Assembly (NCBI RefSeq): GCF_963576675.1
Contig: NC_088915.1
Coordinates: 90,591,501-90,655,500, forward strand
DNA from: Euphorbia lathyris
Taxonomy: Eukaryota; Streptophyta; Magnoliopsida; Malpighiales; Euphorbiaceae
Length of the DNA: 64,000 bases
Reading direction: 5' to 3'
Below the pieces are notes generated by a model. That model was not told the origin of the DNA. It worked only from the letters and a program-made list of their open reading frames with translations, and did no database searches. The position numbers and the translations under genes are program-made. Below are positions 35,849 through 47,351 of the stretch, piece by piece. Numbering within the stretch: the stretch's first letter is position 1; every line of letters starts with the position of its first letter.

Positions 35849-37019
35849 TAAACCAGTAATACTTGCAAGTATATGCAAGTATTACCGGTTTAGAAAAAAA
35901 GATGGTATATAGGGATTGGAGTATTATTCGGGAAATGGAAGGATAATGACTCAAAATCAAAAAATATGGCAAATTCTGTCCAAGCCAGAATGCGAAGGAG
36001 GTTATTAAGTTTTCAAAAATTTTATTTCTAATATTTCATAAAACTTATTTTGATTTATTTTTTTCTCTAGTTCAGAAGACTACGAATGCATCATCCATCC
36101 AACAATCAACGACTTCGAGGCTCGTTTGAGACTCGCTCGGTGGAGGTAAGAGACTCTGAGGCTATCCATCTAACATAGTATTGACTTGTGTCCGTTTGGG
36201 GATATAGTTTTCGATTGTTTTCGTGGCAAGGCACGGGGAATACGATATTCCTCTAGATCTGATAGGAGTTACTACCGCTGCCGAATATCTATATAGGCCT
36301 CGTGGTGCGTCAGAACAGTTTAAATTTTCTCACAAGGTATATATAAAATTGGTTTTTTTAAGTAATAAAAATTAGTTATTCAATGTTATTTCTAAATCCT
36401 TCCGAAAAGAATAAAATGCTTCAAGGGATTTATGATTACTTATAACAATGTTCTGTTTTTATAGGAATCGGTTACACACAGGTTGACCGATGTTCGCACA
36501 ATTGCAGGTGAAAATTCTGAAAAACTCTCCGAATATTGGAATCTATGTGCGAAGAGTTAAAGAGAGATGAACCATTTGTTAGGGTGGTTCACTCAAAGAA
36601 CAAGACATAAAAGGGAGTTATTCATACCGTGACTATCAACGGTTTTAAAAAGTGGAGGATTAAGCGAATCAAAAAAAACTGAAAAGCTATTGCGAGTTCC
36701 TTGATAGTAATTGGGAAAAGGTCAAATTCGGTCGTATTGCCTTCAATACACTAACTCATTGAACTGTCAATCATGTAAATGATTGATTATGGTTATCAGT
36801 ACTTTTTGATGCTAAGTACGATTAAAACTTATTATTGACGTAGAAAGGGAAGTGAATGAGAGCGAGGTGTAGGCAATACGGTCGAATCCGAACCTTCCCC
36901 CATTTGGACCGCTACTATCAAGGAACTCCCAATAGACTTTCGGTTTTTTGATTTGCTTGCTCCTCCATTTTTGAAAACCGGTGAGAGTTACGGTATGGAT
37001 AACTCTCTTTCCTTCATGT
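35849..37019. repeat. Array unit 13, left piece
   Basis: Half A, loop and part of half B, ending TTCATGT where the CACTA element inserted. The axis A palindrome has a mismatch (AACCAGTAAT), and exon 2 lacks the TACATCCCACTTGG segment near 36148. Confidence 0.88.
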
Positions 37020-37038
37020 CACTACACCATAGAATGCC
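37020..37038 (+). repeat. Left TIR of the CACTA element
   Basis: The 19-bp terminal inverted repeat starts with the diagnostic CACTA. Confidence 0.88.
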
Positions 37039-37099
37039 TATTGGAACGATGCTGATTCGTTACGTTAAGTACAAAAAATGGTTGCATTATGGCCAAAAA

Positions 37100-37690
37100 T
37101 GGGCTAAGGCAACGATTTTGGTCAATTTATTTTCGTTGGTTAATTCACAGTTGCTTTTTCTCTCAAAGGTAACGAAAATACCCTCCAATGCAACAATGGA
37201 GATGCCGTTGCTTTTTTTCAGCTTGTGCAACAGTTGAAGGATACAGCTATAGGCAACGAAACATGAACCATAAAGCAACGTGTTTACATTTATTAGCCGT
37301 TGCCATGAGTAAAAAAGGCAACGCTTTTTCAAACTAAAGGCAATGGTTTAATCCAAAAGGCAACACTATTTCGGATCCCAAAGCAACAGTTTGTTATAGT
37401 CCGGCAACGACTTTTTAACCATTAGCAACACCTATTGTTATATAAATGCAACGATTTTAATTGGCTAAGGCAACAATTATTTTTTATATCAACGGTTTTT
37501 GGTTAGCTAAAGCAACAAAATTTTATAGCTAAGGCAACGAATTTAATTTTAGCAACAAGGTATCTTAACTTTTGCATCGGTTTGGCAACAATTTTCTTTA
37601 CAGATGCACCGATGTTTGTAAAAGAGGCAACAGTATTTGTAACAAAAAGGCAATGATAATATTTATAATCCAAAAGGCAACGCCTGTTCA
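37100..37690. repeat. Left subterminal repeats of the CACTA element
   Basis: More than 20 copies of GCAACG / GGCAAC / CGTTGC occur in both orientations in about 590 bp. In CACTA elements such subterminal motifs bind the TNPA-type accessory protein; binding here is inferred from position and density. Confidence 0.8.
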
Positions 37691-37758
37691 AATAAACATC
37701 AACAAGAAACAAAATCCAAGAGTACCTAAATAATAAAATCTCAAATCCTAAAGTATCA

Positions 37759-38109
37759 TCACAAGCATTCATTGGAAGGAACTGTAGAAAGAACACCATC
37801 CAAATTTAGATTGAGTGATGGGTTCATAAGGCTCAACTTCTGTACAAGAAATTCAAGGTGAGCTGATAGTTCATTCTTCACTTCCTCTTTAATTTCATTC
37901 TTCACTTCGTCTCTGATTTCCATTTTGAATTGCTCTTTTGCAACTTCAGACATGGGGCTCTTAGTCATAGAAGTTGAAGATTCGACGCTCCTATAACCTT
38001 TTGTTTTCTTCATGGGACCTATCCTACCAACTAGGTATTCATAACCATGAGATGACGAACCTCCGAGTATTTCATCAATCTCCTCAATGTTTTCCCCGGC
38101 AAACGACAA
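37759..38109 (-). pseudogene. CACTA-internal ORF fragment, possibly the C-terminus of a TNPA/Transposase_24-like protein
   Basis: A 116-codon frame begins MSFAGENIEEIDEILGG and has GYEYLVGRIGPMKKTKG. It then has a charged region (VKNEIKEEVKNELSAHLEFL) that would form a coiled coil, and ends NLDGVLSTVPSNECL. The Gly-rich segment followed by a terminal coiled coil resembles the C-terminal part of plant En/Spm-associated proteins, but I cannot confirm this. It may be the last exon of a spliced gene whose earlier exons are at 38814-39283. Confidence 0.4.
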
Positions 38110-38813
38110 CTCTTCAATCCTTAACTGTAGAATTAAAACATGAAAATAAACAGAAGATGACCAACAAATATCATAGAATTAAAACATGAAAATAACAGAA
38201 GATGACCGACTAGTTGATATGGCTTTAGAAGAGGCTGGAAATCTGAATATGCCACTGCACATGCTGGGGTAATATCACTCTACAAAAAACGAAGGGATTC
38301 AATTCAAACTAGACTAATTGACCAGCATAAAAGGGAAATCTCATATATTATTGGATCATTATAAGCAAGTGAATCACATACTTATTTACCGAACGTCGGC
38401 CACAGATCATAGTTTCATAACTACAGAACAACAATTCTGCAAAGCACGCATCAGACCAGACATAAATACTTTCATGAATTGGTTGATCGGAAACATATAT
38501 TCAGAATATCTAAAAACTGGACACATTAAGATATGAAAGTTTCGCAAGATCTCATCAAGCATCAGACAAGACAGACTCACATTTAGTTGTTGCTATATGT
38601 TAATATGAATTAGTTAGATATAGTGAAATTGTAAAAGATTCATGTTAAAAATAGAATCTGCAAAATTCTCACCGGCTGCAAAGCAAGTCCACTATGAATC
38701 CACTATGTTATTCACATCTATAAAGTTCTGTTTGTCATCTTTTGAACCCAAACCCAACCCCACTTGTCTTCTTTCTCTATGCCCTATAAAAATGGTACTT
38801 CAAAATAAAATAA
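38110..38813. other. CACTA interior, no gene recognised
   Basis: AT-rich sequence with no long frame. It may be intron of a minus-strand gene joining the two ORF regions on either side. Confidence 0.5.
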
Positions 38814-39283
38814 TTAATTAGTGCATGAATGTACAATATCTAGAGTGTATTGGTAAAAAATGAAGACACTCTCTGTTAGTAACGGCAACATTAATCCTTT
38901 TGTGGGTAATGTGAGAAAGAAGAAAGGGAATTGGCAAACTAAAAAATTCATTTTGTAAGCTAAATCAGCAAACCTCTTGGAATGCAGTGCCTTCCCTGCT
39001 ATCATCAAGAATGGGACTTCTTCCCAACGCGTTAATGGAGTGTGTTGTTGCCGAAGAAGTTGAGTCAAGCTATTTTTCAACATATTTGGATCGATAGAAG
39101 CATGATATTGAGTATTCCCTTCATCTTCCTCACCTTTGTAATGCCCGACATATACAGGAAGAAGAGTCTAACTTGGCCTAGGAAGATAGATGTGAAGGTG
39201 ATTATATTTGCGTTTTCTCCTTTCTTCCCAAATTTTGAGTAGCCTTCGTCCTTTGGCCGTGGTTCCCAAGAGTACTGCATCAT
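38814..39283 (-). pseudogene. CACTA-internal minus-strand ORFs of unknown function
   Basis: Two overlapping frames are open: one from ATG 39283 (MMQYSWEPRPKDEGYSKFG) and one containing RQQHTPLTRWEEVPFLMIAG and GKALHSKRFADLAYK at 38957-39080, which reads on upstream as VGHYKGEEDEGNTQYHAS. The second looks like genuine coding sequence because it stays open for about 70 codons upstream of its first ATG. I do not recognise the family; captured host gene or element gene are both possible. Confidence 0.4.
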
Positions 39284-39790
39284 TAATTAAGAAGAAACCC
39301 TAACAGGGAAATCCTTGATTCGAAATGGAAGAGAGTGAAGGGATTACATTCTAGCCATGAACTGACCATGAGCAATTATAGGGATTAGAGTTCCAGATTC
39401 ACCGAAAAAAGAGTTGAGAAGTGGGCGGCGGTGATGATTTCAGATGGAAGAGAGTGAGGAACAAGGGCTTTTGTGCGAAGAGGAACAATGGACAATGAAA
39501 GGGGGTTTTTGTCTAATGGGTACAGTAAATAATTTTGTTGGATTTTTGGGGAACTGAAATTTTAGGAGGGAACATCAATTGACTGTGGCGCCCAAACACA
39601 AAATGTATTAATAGATCTTTTTTTTTGTTACCCCTTATAAAGAGTTTTTAATTGAAATGAATTATTAAGAGGAATTAAATTAGTAAAACTTGGTTTTAAT
39701 TTGAAATTTTTCATTAAATTAATCAAAAATTACTCTTATTAAATATTGAAAATGTGCTATTAAAATATTTTTTACTCTAATTAAATTTTA
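39284..39790. other. CACTA interior, no gene recognised
   Basis: AT-rich sequence without a supported gene. Confidence 0.5.
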
Positions 39791-40001
39791 GGGAAAAAGT
39801 GTAAAAATATTCTTAACGTTTACAACCAGAAAAGCAATTTTACCTCTAAAGTTTAAAATTGTGCAATTTTACCCATAACATTACAGCCAAGAGAAATTTT
39901 ATCCCTAATGTTGACAAGTTAGATTAATTTGAAGAATTTTAGATATTAGGAACAAAATTGTTCCTGATTATAAATGTTAGGGGAATTTTTACACTTTATC
40001 C
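39791..40001. mobile_element. Small MULE-type MITE nested in the CACTA element (211 bp)
   Basis: The left end GGGAAAAAGTGTAAAAAT and the right end inverted (GGATAAAGTGTAAAAATT) are matching terminal inverted repeats that continue into CTTAACGTTTA / CCTAACATTTA. The flanks are TTAAATTTTA (39781-39790) and TTAAAGTTTA (40002-40011), a 10-bp duplication with one mismatch, the size expected of MULE-type elements. No coding capacity. Confidence 0.7.
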
Positions 40002-40934
40002 TTAAAGTTTACTTATTAAAACATCTTTTTATTTTAAATTACTTTTTAAGAAATTAAAACCTTTTTTTATAGTAGTGTACAACTTTTATGCATTTAGTTA
40101 TTTATCACATTCATTTATTTACGTTTTAGTAAAAAACAATTCTCTTTTATTACTTTTTGAGAAATACTTTTAGAAAATTAAATGGGAGGGAAATTTTGGA
40201 GCCTCCAAGAAATCTTAGATTTAAAACTTAGTGAAAATGAAGAGCTAAAATTTTTGAACCAAAAATAACGGGTATGAATTTTTCTAGCCATAATCTTTTT
40301 CTAGTTGTTTATTTAATTTTTTGTGGTTGGAATATTTGAACCAAAATATTAGCCAACTATTAATAACAATTTATTTTTTAGTTGTTTTATTTTTATTAGT
40401 GTTTCTACTGTGACTGCCTGTTAGAGAAAAGTATAAAAATAAACCATTTGGTTTGACCGATTTAACAAAGACAGTCTCCGTGGTTTAAAGTTTGGAAATA
40501 AGGATTTTGTGTTTTTCGTAATTTGTGGTTAAAAGATATGTGAGGCAAATTTTTTGTTAAAAAATACTTACGGTTTAATTAATTTGTAAAATAAGACCGT
40601 ATATTTTGGATAATTTACAAAGTTAGTTTTTTTTAATAATGAGAAATGAAATATTAATTTGGTAAGATTATTTAGTTGGAAGTATAAATATTATTTTTTT
40701 TGACCAATTCTTAGACCAAAATTTTAATATATAATTAATTGGTATATAATTTATTCTTAAAGTTGTTTTTTTATTGGTTTTTTTTCTATGACTACCTAAG
40801 AAATATTATACACTATTTTTTACTATTTTTTAGTCAATAAATGCAATTATTTACAAACTATATATAGAATCCTTAATTAACAAGTGTTAAAATTAAATTT
40901 AGTAAATTAATTAAGTATATGATTGTATTTTTTA
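40002..40934. other. CACTA interior with a possible MULE-end remnant at 40432-40500
   Basis: AT-rich and gene-free. GAGAAAAGTATAAAAATAAA at 40432 followed by GTGGTTTAAAGTTTGG resembles the TIR start of the Pack-MULE at 24379. No matching inverted end was found, so this is at most a degraded terminus. Confidence 0.4.
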
Positions 40935-41185
40935 TTAAATGCAACGTTGGAATAGTATTTTACATTGTACACCGTTGCTTTTACTAATTATCAATTTAAA
41001 TAAGGCAACGACGTGCTGTAAATATCATAGTATTGTTGCCTTAGTTCAAATTAAACAATTAAAAATAAAACAAAGGCAACACTTCATATATAATTGTTGC
41101 ATCTAACTATCATACGCATGAGCAATTAAAAGGTTTAGAAAATGCAAAGATTAATGGCAACGTTTTCTGAAATTTGGTTGCTATA
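40935..41185. repeat. Right subterminal repeats of the CACTA element
   Basis: At least eight copies of GCAACG / GTTGCC / GGCAAC motifs, mirroring the left end. Confidence 0.75.
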
Positions 41186-41204
41186 GGCAATCTATGGTGT
41201 AGCG
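41186..41204 (-). repeat. Right TIR of the CACTA element
   Basis: Inverted copy of the left TIR with two mismatches; the outermost bases read CGCTA instead of CACTA on the inward strand. The TGT duplication follows. Confidence 0.85.
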
Positions 41205-41960
41205 TGTCTTAATTTGTAACCTTGATTTTTGTGTACAAAGAGGGGTTTTATCTCTTTGAGTTGTTCTTTGAGTGAACCACCCTACAAATGGTTCACCCCT
41301 CTTTAACTCTTCACAGAGATTCCAATTCAGCTTCAGAGAACTTTTCATAATTTTCATCTGCAATCTTACGAACATCGATCAACCTGTGTGTAACCGATTC
41401 TTATAAACACAACACATTGATTTAGGTAATCATAAATTCCTTAAAGCGTCTTATTCTTTTCAAAAGAATTCGGAAATAACATTGAATGACGAATTTTTAT
41501 TCACTTTAAAAAAACAAATTCTACACTTACCAAGTGAGCTAATTCAAACGGTTCTGGCGCACCTCGAGGCATGTATGATTATTCGATAGCTGTGATAACT
41601 CCTATCAGATCTTAGTGAATATCATATTGCTCGTACGTTGTCCCAATAAAATCGGAAAATGCATTCCAAAATGACAGAAATCAATACCATGTTAGTTGTA
41701 TAGCCTCTAAGTCTCCCGATTAAGATTCACCTCCTACCGAGCGAGTCTCAAATGAGCCTCGAAGGCGTTGATTACTGAATGGATCCTGTAGTCTTCTAAT
41801 AAAAAGAAAAAAAATAAATCATCACATATAAAATTTTTGAAAACTTGATTATCTCCTCGGCATTCTGGTTTCGGTATAATTTGCCCTCTTTTTTGCTTTT
41901 GAATCATTATCTTTCCCTCTCCCGGATAGTACACAAATCTCCATATATAATCTCCTTTTC
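41205..41960. repeat. Array unit 13, right piece
   Basis: The rest of half B to axis A. Unit 13 totals 1924 bp without the insertion and its duplication. Confidence 0.88.
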
Positions 41961-43897
41961 TAAACCGGTAATACTTGCAAGTATATGCAAGTATTACCGG
42001 TTTAGAAAAAAAGATGGTATATAGGGATTTGAGTATTATCCGGGAAATGGAAGGATAATGACTCAAAATCAAAAAATATGGCAAATTCTGTCCAAGCCAG
42101 AATGCGAAGGAGGTTATTAAGTTTTCAAAATTTTTATTTCTAATATTTCATAAAACTTATTTGATTTATTTTTTTCTCTAGTTCAGAAGACTACGCATGC
42201 ATCATCCATCCAACAATCAACGACTTCGAGGCTCGTTTGAGACTCGCTCGGTGGAGGTACATCCCACTTGGGAGACTCTGAGGCTATCCATCTAACATAG
42301 TATTGACATGTGTCCGTTTGGGGATATAGTTTTCGATTGTTTTCGTGTCAAGGCACGGGAATACGATATTCCTCAAGATCTGATAGGAGTCACTACCGCT
42401 GCCGAATATCTATATAGGCCTCGATGTGCGCCAGAACAGTTTAAATTTTCTCACAAGGTATATATAAAATTTGTTTTTTTAAGTAATAAAAATTAGTTAT
42501 TCAATGTTATTTCTAAATTCTTCCGAAAAGAATAAAATGCTTCAAGAGATTTATGATTACTTATAACAATGTTCTGTTTTTATAAGAATCGGTTACACAC
42601 AGGTTGACCGATGTTCGCACGATTGCAGGTGAAAATTCTGAAAAACTCACCGAATATGAATTGGAATCTATGTGCGAAGAGTTAAAGAGAGATGAACCAT
42701 TTGTTAGGATGGTTCACTCAAAGAACAAGACATAAAAGAGAGTTATTCATACCGTGACTATCAACGGTTTTAAAAAGTGGAGGAGTAAGCGAATAAAAAA
42801 AAACTGAAAAGCTATTGCGAGTTCCTTGATAGTAATTGGGAAACGGTCAAATTCGGTCGTATTGCCTTCAATACACTAACTCATTGAACTGTCAATCATG
42901 TAAATGATTGATTATGGTTATCAGTACTTTTTGATGCTAAGTACGATTAAAACTTATTATTGACGTAGAAAGGGAAGTGAATGAGAGCGAGGTGTAGGCA
43001 TTCCGGTCAAATCCGAACCTTCCCCCATTTGGACCGCTACTATCAAGGAACTCCCAATAGACTTTCGGTTTTTTGATTTGCTTGCTCCTCCATTTTTGAA
43101 AACCGGTGAGAGTTACGGTATGAATAACTCTCTTTCCTTCATGTCTTAATTTGTAACCTTGATTTTTGTGTACAAAGAGGGGTTTTATCTTTATAAGTTG
43201 TTCTTTGAGTGAACCACCCTACAAATGGTTCACCCGTCTTTAACTTTTCACAAAGATTCCAATTCAGCTTCAGCGAACTGTTCATAATTTTCATCTGCAA
43301 TCTTACGAACATCGATCAACCTTTGTGTAACCAATTCTTATAAAAACAGCACATTGATTTAGGGAATCATAAATTCCTTGAAGCGTCTTATTCTTTTCAA
43401 AAGAATTCGGAAATAACATTGATTGATGAATTTTTATTCACTTAAAAAAAACAAATTCTACACTTACCAAGTGAGCTAATTCAAATGATTCTGGCGCACC
43501 TCGAGGCATGTATGATTATTCGACAGCTGTGATGACTCCTATCAGATCCTAGTGAATATCATATTGCTCATACATTGTCCCAAGAAAATCGGAAAATGCA
43601 TCCCAAAATGACAGAAATCAATACCATGTTAGTTGTATAGCCTCTAAGTCTCCCGATTAAGATTCACCTCCTACCGAGCGAGTCTCAAATGAGCCTCGAA
43701 GGCGTTGATTACTGAATGGATCCTGTAGTCTTCTGATAAAAAGAAAAAAAATAAATCATCACATATAAATTTTTTGAAAACTTGATTACCTCCTCGGCAT
43801 TCTGGTTTCGGTATAATTTGCCCTCTTTTTTGCTTTTGATTCATTATCTTTCCCTCTCTCGGATAGTACACAAATCTCCATATATAATCTCCTTTTC
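41961..43897. repeat. Array unit 14 (1937 bp)
   Basis: A complete unit with the exon 2 frame open at 42308-42496. The intron 2 acceptor is changed to TATAAG|AATCGG. Confidence 0.9.
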
Positions 43898-45828
43898 TAA
43901 ACCGGCAATACTTGCAAGTATATGCAAGTATTACCGATTTAGAAATAAAGATGGTATATAGGGATTTGAGTATTATCCGGGAAATGGTAGGATAATGACT
44001 CAAAATCAAAAAATACGGCAAATTCTGTCCAAGCCAGAATGCGAAGGAGGTTATTAAGTTTTTAAAATTTTTATTTCTAATATTTCATAAAACTTATTTT
44101 GATTTATTTTTTTCTCTAGTTCAGAAGACTACGAATGCATCATCCATCCAACAATCAACGACTTCGAGGCTCGTTTGAGACTCGCTCGGTGGAGGTACAT
44201 CCCACTTGGGAGACTCTGAGGCTATCCATCTAACATAGTATTGACATGTGTCCGTTTGGGGATATAGTTGTCGATTGTTTTCGTGGCAAGGCACGGGGAA
44301 TACGATATTCCTCAAGATCTGATAGGAGTCACTACCACTGCCGAATATCCATATAGGGCTCGAGGTGCGCCAGAACAGTTTAAATTTTCTCACAAGGTAT
44401 ATATAAAATTTGTTTTTTTAAGTAATAAAAATTAGTAATTCAATGTTATTTCTAAATTCTTCCGAAAAGATTAAAATGCTTCAAGGGATTTATGATTACT
44501 TATAGCAATGTTCTGTTTTTTATAGGAATCGGTTACACACAGGTTGACCGATGTTCGCACGATTGCAGGTGAAAATTCTGAAAAACTCACCGAATATGAA
44601 TTGGAATCTATGTGCGAAGAGTTAAAGAGAGATGAACCATTTGTTAGGATGGTTCACTCAAAGAACAAGACATAAAAGAGAGTTATTCATACCGTGACTA
44701 TCAACGGTTTTAAAAATTGGAGGAGTAAGCGAATAAAAAAAACTGAAAAGCTATTGCGAGTTCCTTGATAGTAATTGGGAAACGGTCAAATTCGGTCGTA
44801 TTGCCTTCAATACACTAACTCATTGAACTGTCAATCATGTAAATGATTGATTATGGTTATCAGTACTTTTTGATGCTAAGTACGATTAAAACTTATTATT
44901 GACGTAGAAAGGGAAGTGAATGAGAGCGAGGTATAGGCAATACGGTCGAATCCGAACCTTCCCCCATTTGGACCGCAACTATCAAGGAACTCCCAATAGA
45001 CTTTCGGTTTTTTGATTTGCTTGCTCCTCCATTTTTGAAAACCGGTGAGAGTTACGGTATGGATAAAACTCTTTCCTTCATGTCTTAATTTGTAACCTTG
45101 ATTTTTGTGTACAAAGAGGGGTTTTATCTTTATGAGTTGTTCTTTGAGTGAACAACCCTACAAATGGTTCACCCCTCTTTAACTCTTCACAGAGATTCCA
45201 ATTGAGCTTCAGCGAACTTTTCATAATTTTCAGCTGCAATCTTACTAACATCGATCAACCTGTGTGTAACCGATTCTTATAAAAACAGCACATTGATTTA
45301 GGTAATCATAAATTCCTTGAAGCGTCTTATTCTTTTCAAAAGAATTCGAAAATAACTTTGAATGACGAATTTTTATTCACTTTAAAAAAAACAAATTCTA
45401 CACTTACCAAGTGAGCTAATTCAAACGGTTCTGGCGCACCTCGAGGCATGTATGATTATTCGACAGCTGTGATGACTTCTATCAGATCTTAGTGAATATC
45501 ATATTGCTCGTACGTTGTCCCAAGAAAATCGGAAAATGCATGCCAAAATGACAGAAATCAATACCATGTTAGTTGTATAACCTCTAAGTCTCCCGATTAC
45601 TCCTACCGAGCGAGTCTCAAATGAGCCTCGAAGGCGTTGATTGCTGAATGGATCCTGTAGTCTTCTGATAAAAAGAAAAAAATAAATCATCACATGTAAA
45701 ATTTTTGAAAACTTGATTATCTCCTCATCATTCTGGTTTCGGTATAATTTGCCCTCTTTTTTGCTTTTGAATTATTATCTTTCCCTCTCCCGGATAGTAC
45801 ATAAATCTCCATATATATTCTCCTTTTC
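43898..45828. repeat. Array unit 15 (1931 bp)
   Basis: A complete unit. The axis A palindrome has two arm mismatches, and half B lacks AAGATTC near 45600. Confidence 0.9.
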
Positions 45829-47028
45829 TAAACCGGTAATACTTGCAAGTATATGCAAGTATTACCGGTTTAGAAAAAAGGATGGTATATAGGGATTTGA
45901 GTATTATCCGGGAAATGGAAGGATAATGACTCAAAATAAAAAAATATGGCAAATTCTGTCCAAGCCAGAATGCGAAGGAGGTTATTAAGTTTTCAAAAGT
46001 TTTATTTCTAATATTTCATAAAACTTATTTTGATTTATTTTTTTCTCTAGTTCAGAAGACTACGCATGCATCATCCATCCACCAATCAACGACTTCGAGG
46101 CTCGTTTGGGACTCACTCTGTGGAGGTACATCCCACTTGGGAGACTCTGAGGCTATCCATCTAACATAGTATTGACTTGTGTCCGTTTGGGGATATAGTT
46201 TTCGATTGTTTTCGTGGCAAGGCACGGGGAATACGATATTCCTCAAGATCTGATAGGAGTCACTACCACTGCCTAATATCCATATAGGGCTCGAGATGCG
46301 CCAGAACAGTTTAAATTTTCTCATAAGGTATATATAAAATTTGTTTTTTTAAGTAATAAAAATTAGTAATTCAATGTTATTTCTAAATTCTTCCGAAAAG
46401 ATTAAAATGCTTCAAGGGATTTATGATTACTTATAACAATGTTCTGTTTTTATAGGAATCGATTACACACAGGTTGACCGATGTTCGCACGATTGCACGT
46501 GAAAATTCTGAAAAACTCACCGAATATGAATTGGAATCTATGTGCGAAGAGTTAAAGAGAGATGAACCATTTGTTAGGGTGGTTCACTCAAAGAACAAGA
46601 CATAAAAGAGAGTTATTCATACCGTGACTATCAACAGTTTTAAAAAGTGGAGGAGTAAGCGAATAAAAAAAAACTGAAAAGCTATTGCGAGTTCCTTGAT
46701 AGTAATTGGGAAACGGTCAAATTCGGTCGTATTGCCTTCAATACACTAACTCATTGAACTGTCAATCATGTAAATGATTGATTATGGTTATCAGTACTTT
46801 TTGATGCTAAGTACGATTAAAACTTATTATTGACGTAGAAAGGGAAGTGAATGAGAGCGAGGTGTAGGCAATACGGTCGAATCCGAACCTTCCCCCATTT
46901 GGACCGCTAATATCAAGGAACTCCCAATAGACTTTCGGTTTTTTGATTTGCTTGCTTCTCCATTTTTGAAAACCGGTGAGAGTTACGGTATGGATAACTC
47001 TCTTTCCTTCATGTCTTAATTTGTAACC
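45829..47028. repeat. Array unit 16, left piece
   Basis: Half A, loop and part of half B, ending TTGTAACC at the copia insertion. Confidence 0.88.
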
Positions 47029-47320
47029 TGTTGGAGAACTGATTCAAAATCTGTTGGAAGAAAATAGTGCTGAGATTGCTGATAATTAGTTGCTAGAATC
47101 TCTGAGTATCTGTTAGCTATTCTTTAGGGATTAAATTTCTGTTGAATAATATCTGTAGCTGATCTTTTTCAATTTCTGTTTTTTGTAATCCTATAAATTG
47201 GGCATTATACTTATTTATCATGTAAGTGAAATTACACTTCCTGCTGCTCCACTTTATATTTCCTTTCCTCTGTTTTTTCCTTCTAAATTACTGCTGTATT
47301 TTTCCCTTCTAAAAACAACA
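47029..47320 (+). repeat. 5' LTR of the young copia
   Basis: 292 bp, TGTTGGAGAACTG...AAAACAACA. Contains a TATA-like CTATAAATTGGG. Confidence 0.93.
47192..47198 (+). promoter_or_regulatory. Probable TATA box in the 5' LTR
   Basis: TATAAAT, about 130 bp before the LTR end. The same element is in the 3' LTR. Confidence 0.5.
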
Positions 47321-47322
47321 TT

Positions 47323-47334
47323 TGGTATCAGAGC
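47323..47334 (+). other. Primer-binding site
   Basis: TGGTATCAGAGC, exactly the plant copia consensus for initiator tRNA-Met, two bases after the LTR. Confidence 0.9.
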
Positions 47335-47351
47335 AATTTTGGCGTTTTGCC

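Larger units (their letters stand above)
37020..41204. mobile_element. Non-autonomous CACTA (En/Spm-type) DNA transposon
   Basis: The left end CACTACACCATAGAATGCC and the reverse complement of the right end, CGCTACACCATAGATTGCC, match at 17 of 19 positions. A 3-bp duplication TGT flanks it (37017-37019 and 41205-41207), and the array joins perfectly when the element is removed. Both ends carry dense GGCAACG-like subterminal repeats. No TNP2-type transposase is visible, so it must be mobilised in trans. The interior holds ORF remnants on the minus strand and a nested MITE. Confidence 0.88.

Noticed and set aside
36953..37237. 94-codon plus frame across the left CACTA boundary
   Set aside because: It joins array half B to CACTA terminal repeats across an insertion junction; no conserved domain.
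40432..40500. Second MULE in the CACTA interior
   Set aside because: One end resembles a known TIR but no inverted partner or target duplication was found, so it is kept as a remnant only.
44121..44393. Antisense 90-codon frames beginning MRKFKLF in units 15-17
   Set aside because: They are the reverse strand of half A exon 2, while splice signals and alignment with half B support the plus strand as the ancestral coding direction.
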